A stretch of 64,000 nt of DNA from Paracyclopina nana (Eukaryota; Arthropoda; Copepoda; Cyclopoida; Cyclopettidae). Below, piece after piece: positions 62,125 to 64,000 of this stretch (position 1 is its first letter; the number at the start of each line of letters is the position of its first letter). The notes below the pieces were generated by a model. The model was not told the origin of the DNA. It searched no databases and saw only the letters and a list, made by a program, of their open reading frames with translations. The DNA is taken from assembly GCA_019096065.1 (NCBI GenBank), contig JAGUCH010000009.1, forward strand, positions 1,126,001 through 1,190,000, read 5' to 3'. A program made the translations under genes and the position numbers.

Positions 62125-63737
62125 TCAGTGCTTGTATTTTGATCTGTCATTTAAGGGGATCTCTAGGAAGTCATCATCTGAAGAGGATGAGCACTCATCT
62201 TCCTCATCATAATAGGGATCGCCTTCATCAAAGAGGACACCATCGTACTCAAGCACATTTTCACCCATTGTTGTCCTAAAACAAAAGGAAAAGCACCTCT
62301 TATGTGAAACCTTCCTGGATGAACAGCCTTAACAGCCTTTAGTTCAGCAAAATTTACATAATTTTTTGAAAAGTGCATCAAGCCTCTTTCTTTTGGAATT
62401 TCAGTAATTTTCTGAGTTAAATTACATAATTTGCAGAGAGCATCTACTAATATAAAAACACGCTCTTTTCTCTCAAGAAACTTAATATTTTATTACTACA
62501 ACGTTGTAATATTAATAGAGATTTACGCTAAGACTTTTCCAAGATTTTTGAATTGACTTTGAACCATTTTCCTAAAAACACGTTAAGTGCATTTTTTAAT
62601 TGCATAGCGTTACTTAGCACTAAGCCTTTTTTACAAGAAAAAAATAATTCTCATATTTTGTGGGCCTATTTAAAATTTGATGGCTTTTTAGTGGCTCCAC
62701 TAATGTAATTGAAAAGTTCAAAAGTTGACATTGAAGTGCAGGGGTGGACCATATAGTTTGTCAAAGGCTGAATTAGATTACGTGCAACAAGCTTTCACGA
62801 GATAAAAGGTGGAAAGTGACCCCTAGTAAGCTTCTTCTTTTCGAAAGCACTTTCAATTCATACTTTGTGCTATACCAGATGATAATTTTGAACTATTAAT
62901 TCATTTAGCTGCAACAAGTGTGATCACAAATTCTCTTGCATTGCTACTAAATGGTTTACTCTGGTTTTGTATTTTACTTTTAACGAAAAATGCACACATA
63001 TTGGGACTCAAAGGCTAGCAATCTAAGCCAAGTGCAAGATAATAAAAAGTCAATTATCAATTTAGCTTTTTCAAAAACTGTTATGAAACTCTTATGTACT
63101 TTTTTGTGTGGCTTCTGCAGGTCAAGATTTTCATTATACTTTAGATAAGCTGAGCATAAACCGTTTATTGGCTGGCTTAGGTGCCAGATGTGAGGTTTTT
63201 CCTATGACAGCAATGCTTACTTCTCTTACATAGTTGATCTACTGGTATAAAAGAAAGCCCTTGCTCTCAAGAATACAAAGTTGGGTAGGAAATCAGCAAT
63301 TACCAAGATGGATTGCTACACTTGCATATATATTCACTTACCATACATCCCACCTCTTATTGTCATATCTATTTGCAATTCTGCCAGAGTCTGAGAATTG
63401 GTGCATCTCAATGCCGCCATCCTCGTAAAAGTCATCGTGCATCTTGGGATCCAGAAAGAGGTTTTTGCTTTTACTGCTGCTGCTTGGTCTCCTGGTAATT
63501 ACTGAAGTGAGGAAAGACAGAAATCCAGCAGATTTGGAACTGCTTGAAGTTGGAGCCATTACAGGCTGCTGCTGTTGCTGAGGCTGCGGAGGCCGCTGCT
63601 GCACTTCGGGACTTTCAAAACGCTTGCGAGCTCTTGACAAAATTGGACTGTTTGTGATCTGATCCCCTAGCTTTCTTGTCATCCTGCGAGGGGTGCTCAG
63701 AGGAGATGGAATATAGTTGCGCCTCAAGTTCTTTGGC
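62125..63737 (-). CDS. Unidentified acidic-tailed protein, 3' part only
   Basis: Two exons are visible, 63737-63342 and 62275-62125, joined in phase so that the junction reads DNKRWDVW then TTMGENVLEYDG. The upstream exon begins mid-codon at an acceptor, so the gene continues to the right, probably beyond the window. The protein has a basic N-terminal part (TPRRMTRKLGD, RARKRFESP), a Gln/Pro-rich stretch, a Ser-rich stretch, and an acidic C-terminus (DEGDPYYDEEDE, then SSSSDDDF). I do not recognise a domain. It is convergent with the ZCCHC10-like gene, with 44 bases between stop codons, so their 3' UTRs must overlap or be very short. Confidence 0.65.
62276..63341. other. Intron of the minus-strand gene
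   Basis: An AT-rich intron of about 1.07 kb with standard GTAAGTG and TTTTGTTTTAG borders on the minus strand. I see nothing else in it. Confidence 0.5.
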
Positions 63738-64000
63738 CTGTAAAAAATAAGGTCTGATGAGTTTAAAAAATCTAAAAATTATCTGAGCAATGCAAATGGT
63801 ATATGTGCTAAGCTTAGTAAGCTATTGTCAGCTGACGTCTGCCCACGCTAGCCTGCAGCAAGGCGAGCCAGGCCACCTGTCAACCTGACTTAGCTTCTTT
63901 CGAGACTTAAGAAACTTGCGATAGCTTTGCTACTATATTATAGCTTGAAAACGCGATTTTAAATAGCGATAAGCCAAAAAAAGTATGTACCTAAGCAGCA
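63738..64000. other. Intron or 5' region of the minus-strand gene at the window edge
   Basis: No exon can be recognised in these 263 bases. The acceptor for the exon ending at 63737 (TTTTTTACAG on the minus strand) is directly adjacent. Confidence 0.4.

Overview
The window looks like nuclear DNA of an invertebrate animal. It has GT-AG spliced genes on both strands, metazoan-only families (ARHGAP6-type RhoGAP, SLC6 transporter, BRSK/SAD kinase, polycystin-1-like receptor-channel, LDLa/Ig receptor), a Ty3/Gypsy-type LTR retrotransposon and several foldback/MITE-like repeat families. I cannot place the phylum from sequence alone. Base composition is mostly AT-rich, except for the very GC-rich first coding exon of the RhoGAP gene.

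Layout. 1-2.6 kb: no convincing gene, but two striking inverted-repeat structures. 2.6-4.6 kb (+): small single-pass receptor with an Ig domain, an LDLa module and two PPPY motifs. 6.3-14.0 kb (+): ten-exon RhoGAP of ARHGAP6/36 type, whose 1.6 kb third intron holds MITEs and a composite repeat with two tRNA-like modules. 14.3-18.0 kb (-): complete nine-exon SLC6 transporter, tail-to-tail with the RhoGAP. 20.2-27.7 kb (+): young, intact LTR retrotransposon (297-bp LTRs with 3 differences, 5-bp target duplication) with one Gag-Pol ORF and two extra downstream ORFs that look like spliced membrane-protein genes. 29.1-35.2 kb (+): BRSK/SAD kinase, with a +1 frame break in its C-terminal tail. 36.4-38.0 kb (+): secreted neutral-sphingomyelinase-like hydrolase. 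38.3-52.9 kb (+): 40-exon polycystin-1-like gene (WSC, PKD-like, FN2-like, REJ, GPS-like, PLAT, channel). 54.0-62.1 kb (+): ZCCHC10-like zinc-knuckle gene whose 7.6 kb second intron contains another unidentified gene on the same strand. 62.1-63.7 kb (-): 3' end of an unidentified gene, convergent with ZCCHC10 and continuing past the window.

The genes do not form a functional cluster. Several are plausibly neuronal or sensory (BRSK/SAD kinase, SLC6 transporter, polycystin), but that is family knowledge and not something the window shows. Exon models were built by hand from splice sites and checked for reading-phase continuity. The most unusual items are the retrotransposon with two spliced accessory ORFs, the 0.6 kb foldback of diverged short repeats, the repeat carrying paired tRNA-like modules, a short TCTACGCAG-like motif scattered through introns, and the polycystin whose GPS-like site lacks its usual cysteines.
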